A stretch of DNA of 64,000 nt from Methylobacterium sp. Leaf99 (GTDB lineage: Bacteria > Pseudomonadota > Alphaproteobacteria > Rhizobiales > Beijerinckiaceae), in contig NZ_LMMU01000012.1 in assembly GCF_001422375.1 (NCBI RefSeq), positions 56,208-120,207 on the forward strand, written 5' to 3'. Shown piece by piece: positions 1 to 8,480 of this stretch; the first letter of the stretch is position 1, and every line of letters starts with the position of its first letter. Under the pieces are notes generated by a model. That model worked only from the letters and a program-made list of their open reading frames with translations. It made no database searches and had not been told where the DNA came from. Both the position numbers and the translations under genes were made by a program.

Positions 1-198
1 CACCCGGGGCGCGTGCTCGGCCGGGAGACGATCCTCGAACTGTCCCGTGCCAGGCTCGGGTCGCCTACGGACCGAAGTGTCGATACCCTGGTGAGCCGCC
101 TTAGACGTAAGCTCGAACCGCCCGAGGGCCTGCCCCCGGTCATCAAGACCGTGCGCGGAGCCGGCTACATGCTCGCCTCGAAGGTCGAGCACGCGTGA
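1..198 (+). CDS. OmpR-family response regulator, C-terminal part (cut by window edge)
   Basis: Only the last 65 residues are present and the frame is open to the window edge. They form the winged-helix DNA-binding domain of an OmpR/PhoB-type regulator: an NPGRVL-like entry, the recognition segment TDRSVDTLVSRLRRKLE, and the wing motif IKTVRGAGYML near the end. The stop overlaps the GTG start of the downstream sensor kinase by 4 bases, so the two are translationally coupled. The metal genes that follow suggest a metal-responsive system of the CusRS/CzcRS kind. That is inferred from context, because the receiver domain lies outside the window. Confidence 0.9.
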   Translation, partial: HPGRVLGRETILELSRARLGSPTDRSVDTLVSRLRRKLEPPEGLPPVIKTVRGAGYMLASKVEHA

Positions 199-1523
199 GG
201 CGCCTCGCACCCTTGGCCCGCAGCCTCGAAGCCCGCACGGTCGCCGTCCTGCTCCTCGCCATCCTCGCCGTCCACGGCGGGGCCCTGCTTCTCTATCGGC
301 AATCCGCGACCGCCGCGGCGGACGATGCGTTCGCGCGACAGGTCGCCAACCAGCTTACCCTGGCGCGCGAGGCGGTGCTCCGACGCCCCCGGACCGAGCG
401 CGACGCGGAGGCGAAGGCCCTGTCGTCCGCGCATTTCGAGTTGGGGTGGTCCGCGACCTCGCCCCTGCGCCAGGACGAGGCCGGCGATCCGGCGATGTGG
501 TCGCTCAGGTCCCGGATGATCGCATCCGAGCCGAGCCTCGGGCCCGGTCTCGCACTGGCGATGGACGGCGGGGACGAGGTCCTTCACCAGGACGACCTCG
601 GCGGCGCGCTCGCCCTGGCCGACGGAAGCTTCCTGACCTTCCGCTCGGCGCACGCGCCCGGCCTCGCCAGGCTTGGATCGTGGGCCTACCTCGCCACCGC
701 GATGGCCATCCTCGTCGGCGTCGCGGCCGTCATCCTGATGCACCGGATCGCGGGACCGCTGCGCGACCTCACCCGAGCCACGGGGGAGATCGGGCACGGC
801 AAGGTCGTTCCTGTGCGGGAAGCCGGCCCGGACGAGACCCGAGGGATCGCCCGGGCCCTCAACGCGATGCAGGACCGCATCCATCGGCTGGTGATGGAGC
901 GGACCCAAGCCCTGGCGGCCGTCTCGCACGACCTGCGCACCCCCATCGCGCGGCTACGCCTGCGCCTCGACGGCCTGCCCGAGGGCGACGAGACCTGGGC
1001 GATGGGCTCTGACCTCGACGACATGCAGGCCATGGTCGATTCGACCCTGGCGTACCTCAGGGGCGACGCCGATCCCGAACCGCGCCAGGTCACGAACGTC
1101 GCGAGCGTCCTCATGAGCATCGCCGACGCGTCCTCGGACGCGGGCCGCGACGTTTCCTATGCGGGGCCCGGTCGCGCCCTCGCGACGGTGCGCCCGGTGG
1201 CCCTGAGACGCGCGCTCGACAACGTCGTCGACAACGCCGTGCGTTACGGGACCCGCGCCCGCATCTCGCTCGCGGTGGAGCCGGAGGAACTGCTGCTCTC
1301 CATCGAGGACGACGGTCCCGGCATCGCGCCCGACGAGGTCTCCCGCGCCTTCGAGCCGTTCACCCGCCTGGAAGCGTCGCGGAACCGAAACACCGGCGGC
1401 ACCGGCCTCGGCCTGACCATCGCGCGTCGGAGCGTCGAGGCGGAGCGCGGGGACATCGTCCTATCCAGTCGCCCGGAAGGCGGCCTGCGGGTGCTGATCT
1501 CCCTGCCGCGCGCCGGTCGCTGA
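195..1523 (+). CDS. Sensor histidine kinase
   Basis: 442 residues from a GTG start that overlaps the regulator stop. There are two membrane segments (about residues 12-32 and 160-182) enclosing a periplasmic sensor region of roughly 125 residues. A HAMP domain follows, then a HisKA domain with phospho-acceptor His245 in the motif AVSHDLRTPIARLRL, and an HATPase domain with N box (DNVVDNAVRYG), G1 (DDGPGIAP) and G2 (GTGLGL). It should phosphorylate the regulator at the window start. The sensor region has no obvious His/Met-rich metal site, so the ligand is unknown; only the neighbours point to metal stress. Confidence 0.93.
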   Translation: MRRLAPLARSLEARTVAVLLLAILAVHGGALLLYRQSATAAADDAFARQVANQLTLAREAVLRRPRTERDAEAKALSSAHFELGWSATSPLRQDEAGDPAMWSLRSRMIASEPSLGPGLALAMDGGDEVLHQDDLGGALALADGSFLTFRSAHAPGLARLGSWAYLATAMAILVGVAAVILMHRIAGPLRDLTRATGEIGHGKVVPVREAGPDETRGIARALNAMQDRIHRLVMERTQALAAVSHDLRTPIARLRLRLDGLPEGDETWAMGSDLDDMQAMVDSTLAYLRGDADPEPRQVTNVASVLMSIADASSDAGRDVSYAGPGRALATVRPVALRRALDNVVDNAVRYGTRARISLAVEPEELLLSIEDDGPGIAPDEVSRAFEPFTRLEASRNRNTGGTGLGLTIARRSVEAERGDIVLSSRPEGGLRVLISLPRAGR

Positions 1524-1622
1524 CACACTTCGTCACGAACCGGGCGTCCGGGTGTCAAACAGGGTCGCTATCTCAGGTGTCGAGGCGGCCGCAGCGGCCG
1601 CCGAGCCCTGGAGACCATCATC

Positions 1623-1880
1623 ATGAAGCGTACCGTCGCCGCCCTTCTCGCCGCTGGCCTGCTGGCGAGCCTCTGGGCTCCCGCCCTCGCCGCCGAGGAC
1701 GGGCATGGGAACGCGAACAATCCCGAGCGCTCCGTCCCGAACACCGGCGGCGTCGCGGGTGGCCCGGCCCATCGCGACGACCCGCGCAAGAGCGAGGCCC
1801 GCGAGGTCGGCAAGGACGGCAAGCCGATCCATTCCGACAAGGATGGGCATGCCCACGGTCACTCCCACGACAAGAAGTGA
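1623..1880 (+). CDS. Small secreted His-rich protein
   Basis: 85 residues with a clear Sec signal peptide (MKRT start, hydrophobic core, ALAA cleavage site near residue 23). The mature part is hydrophilic and ends in a His/Asp cluster (HSDKDGHAHGHSHDKK). It has no recognised catalytic domain. The tail should bind divalent metals in the periplasm, an inference from composition. It lies directly downstream of the two-component system and upstream of other His-rich small genes and the RND pump. Confidence 0.75.
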   Translation: MKRTVAALLAAGLLASLWAPALAAEDGHGNANNPERSVPNTGGVAGGPAHRDDPRKSEAREVGKDGKPIHSDKDGHAHGHSHDKK

Positions 1881-1920
1881 GCGGACGTCGCCGACCTCGG
1901 GCGGCCGGGAGGATGCACCG

Positions 1921-1995
1921 ATGCGTATGCTTCCCCTCCTGGTCGCCTTCGCCTTCCTTGCCGTCGGCATCGGCTACGCCCTGGCGGGGGGATGA
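1921..1995 (+). CDS. 24-residue membrane micro-protein (putative)
   Basis: An ATG with a good GGGAGG ribosome-binding site 6-8 bases upstream opens a 24-codon frame. The product is almost entirely one hydrophobic helix (LLVAFAFLAVGIGYALAGG). It starts 40 bases after the preceding His-rich gene and is probably co-transcribed with it. It could be a single-pass membrane peptide, or an uncleaved leader left from a truncated gene. Function unknown. Confidence 0.4.
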   Translation: MRMLPLLVAFAFLAVGIGYALAGG

Positions 1996-2225
1996 CCTGT
2001 CCGCTCCCGCCCGACACCTTCATGGGACCGTCGTGCCCCCCTCGGTCCCGTGAACCGCCCGCCTCGGCCCCGTGCCGGGGCGGGCACCCCGCGATCCCCC
2101 CGGGCTTACACGGTCGATGCGGGCCGGCTGCACGGTCATGCCGCGTTCCGCATGCCGGGGCGCCATCGAGGATCATCGCCCAAGCAAGCATCGCGGACGA
2201 TCCGGCGACGCACGAATGCCCATTG

Positions 2226-2259
2226 CCGAATATTCCCGGGTTCCACCGGGAATATTCGG
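2226..2259. promoter_or_regulatory. Perfect 14-bp inverted repeat, 6-base spacer
   Basis: The left arm CCGAATATTCCCGG (2226-2239) and the right arm CCGGGAATATTCGG (2246-2259) are exact reverse complements around GTTCCA. The element ends 56 bases before the start at 2316 and lies in a 320-base stretch without another gene. It may be an operator for a dimeric regulator, possibly the local response regulator. It could also be an RNA hairpin in the leader of the next gene. There is no T-run directly after it, which argues against a simple terminator. Confidence 0.6.
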
Positions 2260-2315
2260 ATCGGTTTCCCCTATCGGTACGTTCCTGCGTCGTAATCGAT
2301 AGAGGGGACCTCAAC

Positions 2316-2573
2316 ATGAAGACCAAGTTCGCAGCCATCGCCGCCATCGTCTCCCTGGCCCTTTCGCCGGTCGCGGCCCTGGCCCAGCATATCGACGTCG
2401 GCCCGGGCGGCGTGGGCGTCCACGGCGACAGCCACGGCGAGCGCCATGGCGAGGGTCACCGGGATCGCCACGACGACCACCATGAGGTCGTTCGCGAGCA
2501 TCACCACCATGACGACCACCATGACGATCATCATGGCGGCGAGCGTCGCACGACGATCATCGAACGTAACTGA
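2316..2573 (+). CDS. Small secreted His/Asp-rich protein
   Basis: 85 residues. The signal peptide is obvious (MKTKFAAIAAIVSLALSPVAALA, cut after ALA), with an AGAGGGGAC ribosome-binding region upstream. From about residue 35 the mature protein alternates His and Asp in HDDHHEVV- and HHHHDDHHDDHH-like runs, ending ERRTTIIERN. This is the most strongly metal-chelating composition in the cluster. No known family is recognised; periplasmic metal buffering is inferred. Confidence 0.75.
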   Translation: MKTKFAAIAAIVSLALSPVAALAQHIDVGPGGVGVHGDSHGERHGEGHRDRHDDHHEVVREHHHHDDHHDDHHGGERRTTIIERN

Positions 2574-2638
2574 GCCCTTGCGGTCCGGGACCTTGTGAAC
2601 CGCTATCACGGGGTCCCGGATCTCCATCCGCATTTCGA

Positions 2639-2664
2639 TGAACGGGGGTTTCAGGGTCCGTTCA
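2639..2664. promoter_or_regulatory. Inverted repeat TGAACGG-N12-CCGTTCA
   Basis: A perfect 7-bp inverted repeat with a 12-base spacer sits 47 bases upstream of the start at 2711. Its size and geometry fit a helix-turn-helix dimer operator or response-regulator box controlling the next His-rich gene. No promoter hexamers are obvious, so the assignment is tentative. Confidence 0.4.
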
Positions 2665-2710
2665 ACTCAAGGGGCCCATCCTGTCGCCATACCCCCTTGA
2701 GGAACGAGCC

Positions 2711-2959
2711 ATGCGAGTTCGCATTCCGGCCCTGGTCGCCGTCAGCCTGATCCTGGCGCCGGCCGCCGCGTCCGCCCAATACTACGGCGGCGACTTCGAC
2801 CGGCGCGGCGACGTCCACGTCGACCGGTACCACCATGGCGACCACGACGACGTCGTCATCCACCGTCCGCATCGGGATTACGGCGACCGGGCGTTTTACG
2901 GGGAACGTCGGTTCTACGGCGAGCGCAGGCACCACCATCACCATCACGACGATGACTAG
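2711..2959 (+). CDS. Small secreted His-rich protein
   Basis: 82 residues with a Sec signal peptide ending near SASAQ. A GGAACGAGCC stretch upstream supplies a ribosome-binding site. The mature part is rich in Tyr, Asp, Arg and His, has a repeated FYGERR unit (about residues 62-72), and ends in six His and three Asp. It is a third independent short His-tailed exported protein in this block, so a shared role in binding Cu/Ni/Co/Zn outside the inner membrane is plausible. Confidence 0.72.
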   Translation: MRVRIPALVAVSLILAPAAASAQYYGGDFDRRGDVHVDRYHHGDHDDVVIHRPHRDYGDRAFYGERRFYGERRHHHHHHDDD

Positions 2960-3023
2960 GCTCGGCCCTCGTCTTCGGCCATCCGGCATGTACGGGCGGC
3001 CCTGAATCGTTCATAAGGCGACC

Positions 3024-3386
3024 ATGACAAAGGGACCCCGGATCAGGGCCTGCGAGACAATGCGCGGCTGGTGGGCGACCACCGTCCGCGTGCTCTCGCT
3101 CGTCCTTGTCCTGGCGCTCGTCGTCCCCGGCGCGATCCACTCCGCCGAGGCCCATCGTCCGGCCGGTCACGAACTGTCCGTGTCCGCGCCGACGCAGGCG
3201 GCCGGCGCCGATCACGCCGATGCCTGCCCGGCCTGCCATGCCAATTGCGGGTGCCACCAGGCCCTGAACGTGGACGGGACGCCCGCCTTGCCATCCCGCG
3301 GGACAGCGCGCGCCTCCTACGCGACCGAGATTACCCCCGTCGGTTCGGTTTCGCCCGACCGCCTTCCCAGGCCGCCTCGCGCCTGA
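3024..3386 (+). CDS. Hypothetical envelope protein with Cys/His cluster
   Basis: 120 residues with one N-terminal hydrophobic segment (about residues 20-38) that may be a signal peptide or anchor. A compact metal-site-like cluster, ADACPACHANCGCHQA, follows at about residues 70-85. The tail is Pro/Arg-rich. The layout resembles the small DUF2946-type proteins often found beside copper and cobalt pumps, but similarity outside the Cys/His cluster is too weak for a firm family name. It lies just upstream of the RND adaptor. Confidence 0.55.
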   Translation: MTKGPRIRACETMRGWWATTVRVLSLVLVLALVVPGAIHSAEAHRPAGHELSVSAPTQAAGADHADACPACHANCGCHQALNVDGTPALPSRGTARASYATEITPVGSVSPDRLPRPPRA

Positions 3387-3529
3387 GGCGACGTCGCCAC
3401 GTCCGTGGCGCGTCCCGGTCGGCCCCTCACGGGTCGCGGCCGCCTCGTCATCGCGAAATACCCAGTACGGGACCGTCCCCTGCCGCATGAGCGGAGGTGC
3501 GACGTCCCTGGCGGACCCGGCCCATTCCC

Positions 3530-4936
3530 ATGCGTGCATTCCTCTCCGTGGCCTTCCTGGCCATCGGCATCGCCATCGGCGGTGCCTTCCCCCGCGTGTC
3601 CGAGGTCGTGCAAGGCGCGCTCGCCGCCGCCGGCCTCACGAACGCCCGGGCGGCGCCACCGACCAACGCCGCCATGACCAAGCCGGCGACACCCGCAGCC
3701 GACGATGGCCACGGTCATGGCGAGCATGGCCACGAGCATGCCGAAGGCGAGCCCAAGCCTGCCGGGGAGCACAAGCATTCGGATGGCGAGGCCAAGCCGG
3801 AGGCCGGAGGCCACAAACACGCCGAGGGCGAGGCGCACGGCCACGACGAGGAGGGCGAGGGCAAGATCAAGATGACGGCCGAGCAGGCCGCCGAGCAGGA
3901 CATCAAGCTGGCGACGGTCGAGGGCGGCATCCTCTCGCGCCACCTGCTGGTGCCGGGCACCATCACCCAGGACGCCGACCGGATCGCCCGGGTGCCCGTG
4001 CGGGTGATCGGCACCGTGTCCGAAATGCGCAAACGCCTCGGCGAGGCGGTGGCCAAGGGCGAGGTCGTCGCCGTCCTCGACAGCCGCGAGGTCGCCGAGG
4101 CGAAGAGCGACTTCCTCACCGCGACGGTGAAGGCGGACCTGGAGAAGACGAACTTCGACCGCCAGCAGGCCCTCTGGGACAAGCGTATCTCGGCCGAGTC
4201 GGCATTCCTGAACGCCAAGGCCGCCTACTCGGAGGCGACCCTGCGCGTCGACCTCGCCCGGCAGAAGCTGTCGGCCCTGGGGCTGAACGCGGCCGAGGTC
4301 GCCACCTCCGCCAAGAAGGACGAGACCACCCCGAACCTGTCGAGCCTGCGCCGCTACGAACTGCGGTCGCCGCTGGCCGGTCGGGTGGTCGAGCGCAAGG
4401 TCGACGTCGGCACCGCCGTCGGCAAGGAAGGCGATCCGGCCGACGTCTACACCGTCGCCGACCTGTCCTCGGTGTGGATCGAGCTTTCCGTCCCGACCAC
4501 CGAGCTGTCGAAGGTCCGCGAGGGCGCCAAGGTGACCATCGTCGGCGGCGACGACGCCTCCCGCGCCGAGGGCAAGGTCGTGTTCGTCAGCCCGATCCTC
4601 AACCCGGAGACCCGCTCGGCCCGGGTCATCGTCTCCCTGCCGAACAAGGACATGGCCTGGCGGCCCGGCACCTTCGTGACCACCGAGGTCGAGATCGCCC
4701 AGGACAAGGTCGGGGTCCGGTTGCCGAAGTCCGCGATCCAGACCATCGGCGGAGAGAAGGTGGCTTTCGTACGCACCCAGGAGGGCTTCGAGCGCCGGGA
4801 CGTGACCATCGGCAAGGCCGACGACGACGCCTTCGAGATCCTGTCCGGCCTCAAGCCCGGGGACGAGGTCGCGGTGGCCAACTCCTTCGTCCTGAAGGCC
4901 GAGCTCGGCAAGGCCGAAGCCGACCACGCGCACTGA
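3530..4936 (+). CDS. czcB: RND efflux periplasmic adaptor, CzcB type, His-rich N-terminus
   Basis: 468 residues from the ATG at 3530, which gives a clean hydrophobic export segment; a GTG at 3497 is an alternative. After the export segment, residues about 57-112 form a long His/Glu/Gly-rich metal-binding stretch (GHGEHGHEHAEG, repeats of KHSDGEAK/KHAEGEAHGH). The usual adaptor order follows: barrel-sandwich/lipoyl half (ILSRHLLVPG), alpha hairpin, second lipoyl half (LRSPLAGRVVERKVDVG), beta-barrel and membrane-proximal domain. It should link the inner-membrane pump to an outer-membrane channel and deliver divalent metal to it. The pump gene starts 11 bases downstream. Confidence 0.9.
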   Translation: MRAFLSVAFLAIGIAIGGAFPRVSEVVQGALAAAGLTNARAAPPTNAAMTKPATPAADDGHGHGEHGHEHAEGEPKPAGEHKHSDGEAKPEAGGHKHAEGEAHGHDEEGEGKIKMTAEQAAEQDIKLATVEGGILSRHLLVPGTITQDADRIARVPVRVIGTVSEMRKRLGEAVAKGEVVAVLDSREVAEAKSDFLTATVKADLEKTNFDRQQALWDKRISAESAFLNAKAAYSEATLRVDLARQKLSALGLNAAEVATSAKKDETTPNLSSLRRYELRSPLAGRVVERKVDVGTAVGKEGDPADVYTVADLSSVWIELSVPTTELSKVREGAKVTIVGGDDASRAEGKVVFVSPILNPETRSARVIVSLPNKDMAWRPGTFVTTEVEIAQDKVGVRLPKSAIQTIGGEKVAFVRTQEGFERRDVTIGKADDDAFEILSGLKPGDEVAVANSFVLKAELGKAEADHAH

Positions 4937-4947
4937 GGGCGGCCATC

Positions 4948-7900
4948 ATGATCTCCAAGATCCTCGACTTCTCCGTCCACCAGCGCTGGCTCGTGGTGCT
5001 CCTGTCGCTGCTCGCGGCGGGCTTCGGCGTGTTCTCGCTGACCAAGCTCCCCATCGACGCGGTGCCGGACATCACCAACAACCAGGTGCAGATCAACACC
5101 ACGGCGCCGTCGCTCTCCCCGGTCGATATCGAGAAGCAGGTCACCTACCCGGTCGAGACCGCGCTCGCCGGGATCAAGGGCCTGGAATACACGCGCTCGC
5201 TCTCGCGTAACGGCTTCTCCCAGGTCACGGCGGTCTTTTCCGAAAAGTTGGACATCTATTTTGCCCGCCAGCAGGTTGCCGAGCGCATCGGCGAGGCGAA
5301 GTCGACCCTGCCGCCGGGGGCCGAGCCGCACATGGGCCCGATCTCGACGGGCCTGGGCGAGATCTACATGTGGTCGATCCACTACGCCCAACCGAAGGAT
5401 CGCAAGGTCTCCCCGGACGGCAAGGCCGGATGGCAATCGGACGGGAGCTACCTGACTCCCGAGGGCCAGCGGCTCACGACCGAGCTCGAACGCACCGCCT
5501 ACCTGCGCACGGTCCAGGATTGGATCATCCGACCCCAGGTGAAGACCGTGCCGGGGGTCGCCGGCGTCGACAGCATCGGCGGCTTTGACAAGCAGTACCA
5601 CGTCCAGCCGGACCCGATGAAGCTCACCGCCCTCGACCTGTCCTTCGCCGACATCGGACGGGCGCTGGAGGCCAACAACGCCAACCAGGGCGCCCGCTAC
5701 CTGGAGGACAACGGCGAGGGCTACGTCGTCCGTGCCGCCGGCCGCCTGGAGACCATGGAGGACATCGGCAACGTCGTCGTCACCACGCGTGGCGGCGTGC
5801 CGGTCCGCATCTCCGACATTTCCGAGGTGCGGATCGGGCGCGACCTGCGCACCGGGTCGGGCAGCGAGGACGGGCGCGAGGTCGTCATCGGCACCGCCCT
5901 GATGCTGATCGGCGAGAACAGCCGCACGGTGGCGGCCACAGTCGACAACAAGATGACCGAGATCCGCCGCTCGCTACCCCCGGGCGTCGAGGTGCAGACC
6001 GTCCTCAACCGCACGGTGCTGGTCGAGGCCACCATCAGGACCGTGGCCAAGAACCTGGCCGAGGGCGCCGCCCTCGTCATCGTCATCCTGTTCCTGCTGC
6101 TCGGCAACATCCGGGCGGCCATCGTCACCGCGCTCGTCATCCCGGTGGCGATGCTGATGACCATGACCGGCATGGTCCAGGGCCGCATCAGCGCGAACCT
6201 GATGAGCCTCGGCGCCCTCGACTTCGGCCTCATCGTCGACGGCGCGGTCATCATCACCGAGAACGCCCTGCGCCATCTCGCCGAGCGCCAGACCGAGCTC
6301 GGGCGCAAGCTCGACCTGGAGGAGCGCCTGGTCACCGTGCGCGCCTCGGCCGAGGAGATGATCAAGCCGTCCCTCTACGGGCAGGCCATCATCATCCTCG
6401 TCTACGTGCCGCTCCTCACCTTCACCGGGGTCGAGGGCAAGATGTTCGAGCCGATGGCGCTCACCGTCATTATCGCGCTGGTCTCGGCCTTCGTGCTGTC
6501 GCTGACCTTCGTGCCCGCGATGATCGCCATCGTCATCACCGGCAAGGTCACGGAGAAGGACAACGTCCTCATCCGCGGGATCAAGGCCGCCTACCGCCCG
6601 GTCCTCGGCGCGGCGCTCAGGATTCCGATGACCTTCGTCGCGGTCGCCCTGGTGCTGCTCGTCGGGGCCGGGTTCCTGTTCACCAAGCTCGGTCAGGAGT
6701 TCATCCCCCAACTCGACGAGAAGAGCATCGCGCTCAACGCGCAGCGCATCCCGTCGACCTCCCTGACCCAGTCGCAGGCGATGCAGCTGAAGGTCGAGCA
6801 GGCGATCAGCCGCTTCCCCCAGGTCGCCTACGTCTTCTCGAAGACCGGCACCGCGGAGGTCGCTTCCGACCCGATGCCGCCGAGCTCGTCCGACACCTTC
6901 GTCATCCTGAAGCCGCAGGAGGAGTGGCCCGACCCGAGCCTTTCCAAGGCAGACCTTCAGGAGGAGATCGAGAAGGCGGTCGGGGCACTCGCCGGCAACG
7001 TCTACGAGTTCTCGCAGCCGATCCAGCTTCGCTTCAACGAGCTCCTGGCCGGCACCCGCGGCGACCTCGCCGTGAAGGTGTTCGGCGAGGAGTTCGAACC
7101 GATGCTCAAGGCGGCCAACCAGGTCGCCACGATCCTGCGCGGGACCGAGGGGGCCGACGACGTCAAGGTCGAGCAGACGGCGGGCCTGCCTTTCCTGGAG
7201 ATCAAGATCAACAAGACGGAGGCGGCGCGCCTCGGCCTGAGCACCTCCGCGATCCAGGACGTCATCGGCGCGGCCATCGGCGGCCGGGAGGCCGGCATGG
7301 TGTTCGAGGGCGATCGCCGCTTCCCCATCGTCGTGCGCCTGAACGACAAGGTCCGCGAGGACCGCGAGGCCCTGGAGAACATCCCCGTGCCGCTGCCCCC
7401 TGGCGTCAACGGGCGGGCGTCGTCGGTACTCCTGAAGCAGGTCGCAAGCTTCTCGGTCACCGAGGGCCCGAACCAGATCTCGCGCGAGAACGGCCGCCGT
7501 CGGGTCGTGGTGACCGCCAACGTGCGCGGCCGCGACATCGGCTCGCTCGTGGCCGAGGCCCAGGCCAAGGTCGCGTCCGGGGTGCAGCTTCCGGCCGGGT
7601 ACTACGTGACCTGGGGCGGGCAGTTCGAGAACCTGGCCTCGGCCCGGCAGCGCCTGATGGTCGTCGTCCCGGTGTGCTTCTTCCTGATCTTCCTGCTGCT
7701 GTTCTCAGCCCTGAACTCGGCCAAGGACGCGTTGCTGGTGTTCAGCGCGGTTCCTCTGGCCCTGACCGGCGGCATCGCCGCCCTGTGGCTGCGGGGGATG
7801 CCGTTCTCGGTGCCCGCGGCGGTCGGGTTCATCGCCCTGTCCGGGGTGGCGGTGCTCAACGGCCTGGTGATGCTGACCTACATCAAGCAGCTGATCGCCG

Positions 7901-8196
7901 AAGGGAAACCCCGCCGCGAGGCCATCCTCGAAGGGGCGATGACCCGGCTCCGGCCGGTGGCGATGACCGCGCTCGTGGCGTCGCTCGGCTTCGTGCCGAT
8001 GGCGCTGGCCACCGAGACCGGGGCCGAGATCCAACGGCCCCTGGCAACCGTGGTGATCGGCGGCCTCATCTCGGCAACCCTGCTGACGCTGGTCATCCTG
8101 CCGGCGCTCTACGCCCGCTTCGCCGGGGACGTCCTCCCTGCGAAATCCGCCAAGTCGGACGCAACCGGTCACGCGGTCGCGGTTCCCGCCGAATGA
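4948..8196 (+). CDS. czcA: Heavy-metal RND pump, CzcA type
   Basis: 1082 residues, normal for HME-RND pumps, with twelve expected membrane segments and two large periplasmic loops. The proton-relay motif in TM4 reads DFGLIVDGAVIITEN with Asp425 and Asp431. This matches the Zn/Co/Cd/Ni CzcA/CnrA signature rather than the Cu/Ag CusA form (GAMIDAAIV), which occurs in the other pump at 23155. A long frame continuous with this one runs upstream to 3487, but it is the out-of-frame shadow of the adaptor; the ATG at 4948 gives the standard MISKILDFSVHQRWLVV start. No outer-membrane partner gene is adjacent. Confidence 0.95.
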   Translation: MISKILDFSVHQRWLVVLLSLLAAGFGVFSLTKLPIDAVPDITNNQVQINTTAPSLSPVDIEKQVTYPVETALAGIKGLEYTRSLSRNGFSQVTAVFSEKLDIYFARQQVAERIGEAKSTLPPGAEPHMGPISTGLGEIYMWSIHYAQPKDRKVSPDGKAGWQSDGSYLTPEGQRLTTELERTAYLRTVQDWIIRPQVKTVPGVAGVDSIGGFDKQYHVQPDPMKLTALDLSFADIGRALEANNANQGARYLEDNGEGYVVRAAGRLETMEDIGNVVVTTRGGVPVRISDISEVRIGRDLRTGSGSEDGREVVIGTALMLIGENSRTVAATVDNKMTEIRRSLPPGVEVQTVLNRTVLVEATIRTVAKNLAEGAALVIVILFLLLGNIRAAIVTALVIPVAMLMTMTGMVQGRISANLMSLGALDFGLIVDGAVIITENALRHLAERQTELGRKLDLEERLVTVRASAEEMIKPSLYGQAIIILVYVPLLTFTGVEGKMFEPMALTVIIALVSAFVLSLTFVPAMIAIVITGKVTEKDNVLIRGIKAAYRPVLGAALRIPMTFVAVALVLLVGAGFLFTKLGQEFIPQLDEKSIALNAQRIPSTSLTQSQAMQLKVEQAISRFPQVAYVFSKTGTAEVASDPMPPSSSDTFVILKPQEEWPDPSLSKADLQEEIEKAVGALAGNVYEFSQPIQLRFNELLAGTRGDLAVKVFGEEFEPMLKAANQVATILRGTEGADDVKVEQTAGLPFLEIKINKTEAARLGLSTSAIQDVIGAAIGGREAGMVFEGDRRFPIVVRLNDKVREDREALENIPVPLPPGVNGRASSVLLKQVASFSVTEGPNQISRENGRRRVVVTANVRGRDIGSLVAEAQAKVASGVQLPAGYYVTWGGQFENLASARQRLMVVVPVCFFLIFLLLFSALNSAKDALLVFSAVPLALTGGIAALWLRGMPFSVPAAVGFIALSGVAVLNGLVMLTYIKQLIAEGKPRREAILEGAMTRLRPVAMTALVASLGFVPMALATETGAEIQRPLATVVIGGLISATLLTLVILPALYARFAGDVLPAKSAKSDATGHAVAVPAE

Positions 8197-8224
8197 GCCC
8201 CCTCGCATCTTCCGGAGACGTGAC

Positions 8225-8464
8225 ATGAACGTCGCCACCCTCGTCCTGGCCTCCGCCATCTCCCTCGTCGGAACTCCCGACGCGGCTCGTAGCGGATGCA
8301 TGGTGCACGACCACCAACCTCTCCAGGTCAGGCGCATGCCGATCACGCCGGCGACCACGTCCAAGCCGCGTAATCCGCTGGAGGACGAAGCCGTCCACTG
8401 CGAGGAGGGACAGGGCGTTCCCTCGCCTCATGAAGGCCCGACCAGTCCGAAGGGTCGGCGTTGA
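8225..8464 (+). CDS. Small putative secreted protein
   Basis: 79 residues. A GGAGACG ribosome-binding site sits just upstream of the ATG, 29 bases after the pump stop, so it is probably part of the pump operon. A short N-terminal signal-like segment (ATLVLASAISLVGT) precedes a Pro/His/Cys-containing tail with single Cys residues in GCMVHDH and AVHCEEG contexts. No family recognised. Confidence 0.45.
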   Translation: MNVATLVLASAISLVGTPDAARSGCMVHDHQPLQVRRMPITPATTSKPRNPLEDEAVHCEEGQGVPSPHEGPTSPKGRR

Positions 8465-8480
8465 TGGGCGGGCAGGCGAC

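Noticed and set aside
2300..2573. CRISPR or repeat array suggested by the HHDDHH codon pattern
   Set aside because: The CACCAT/GACGAC periodicity is codon repetition in a His/Asp-rich protein, with no spacer-repeat structure.
3487..4947. Long continuous frame fused to the front of the CzcA pump, giving a 1569-residue product
   Set aside because: It is the +1 shadow of the adaptor gene: its upstream part is Arg/Gly/Pro-rich noise, and the pump has a normal ATG at 4948 with the standard N-terminus.
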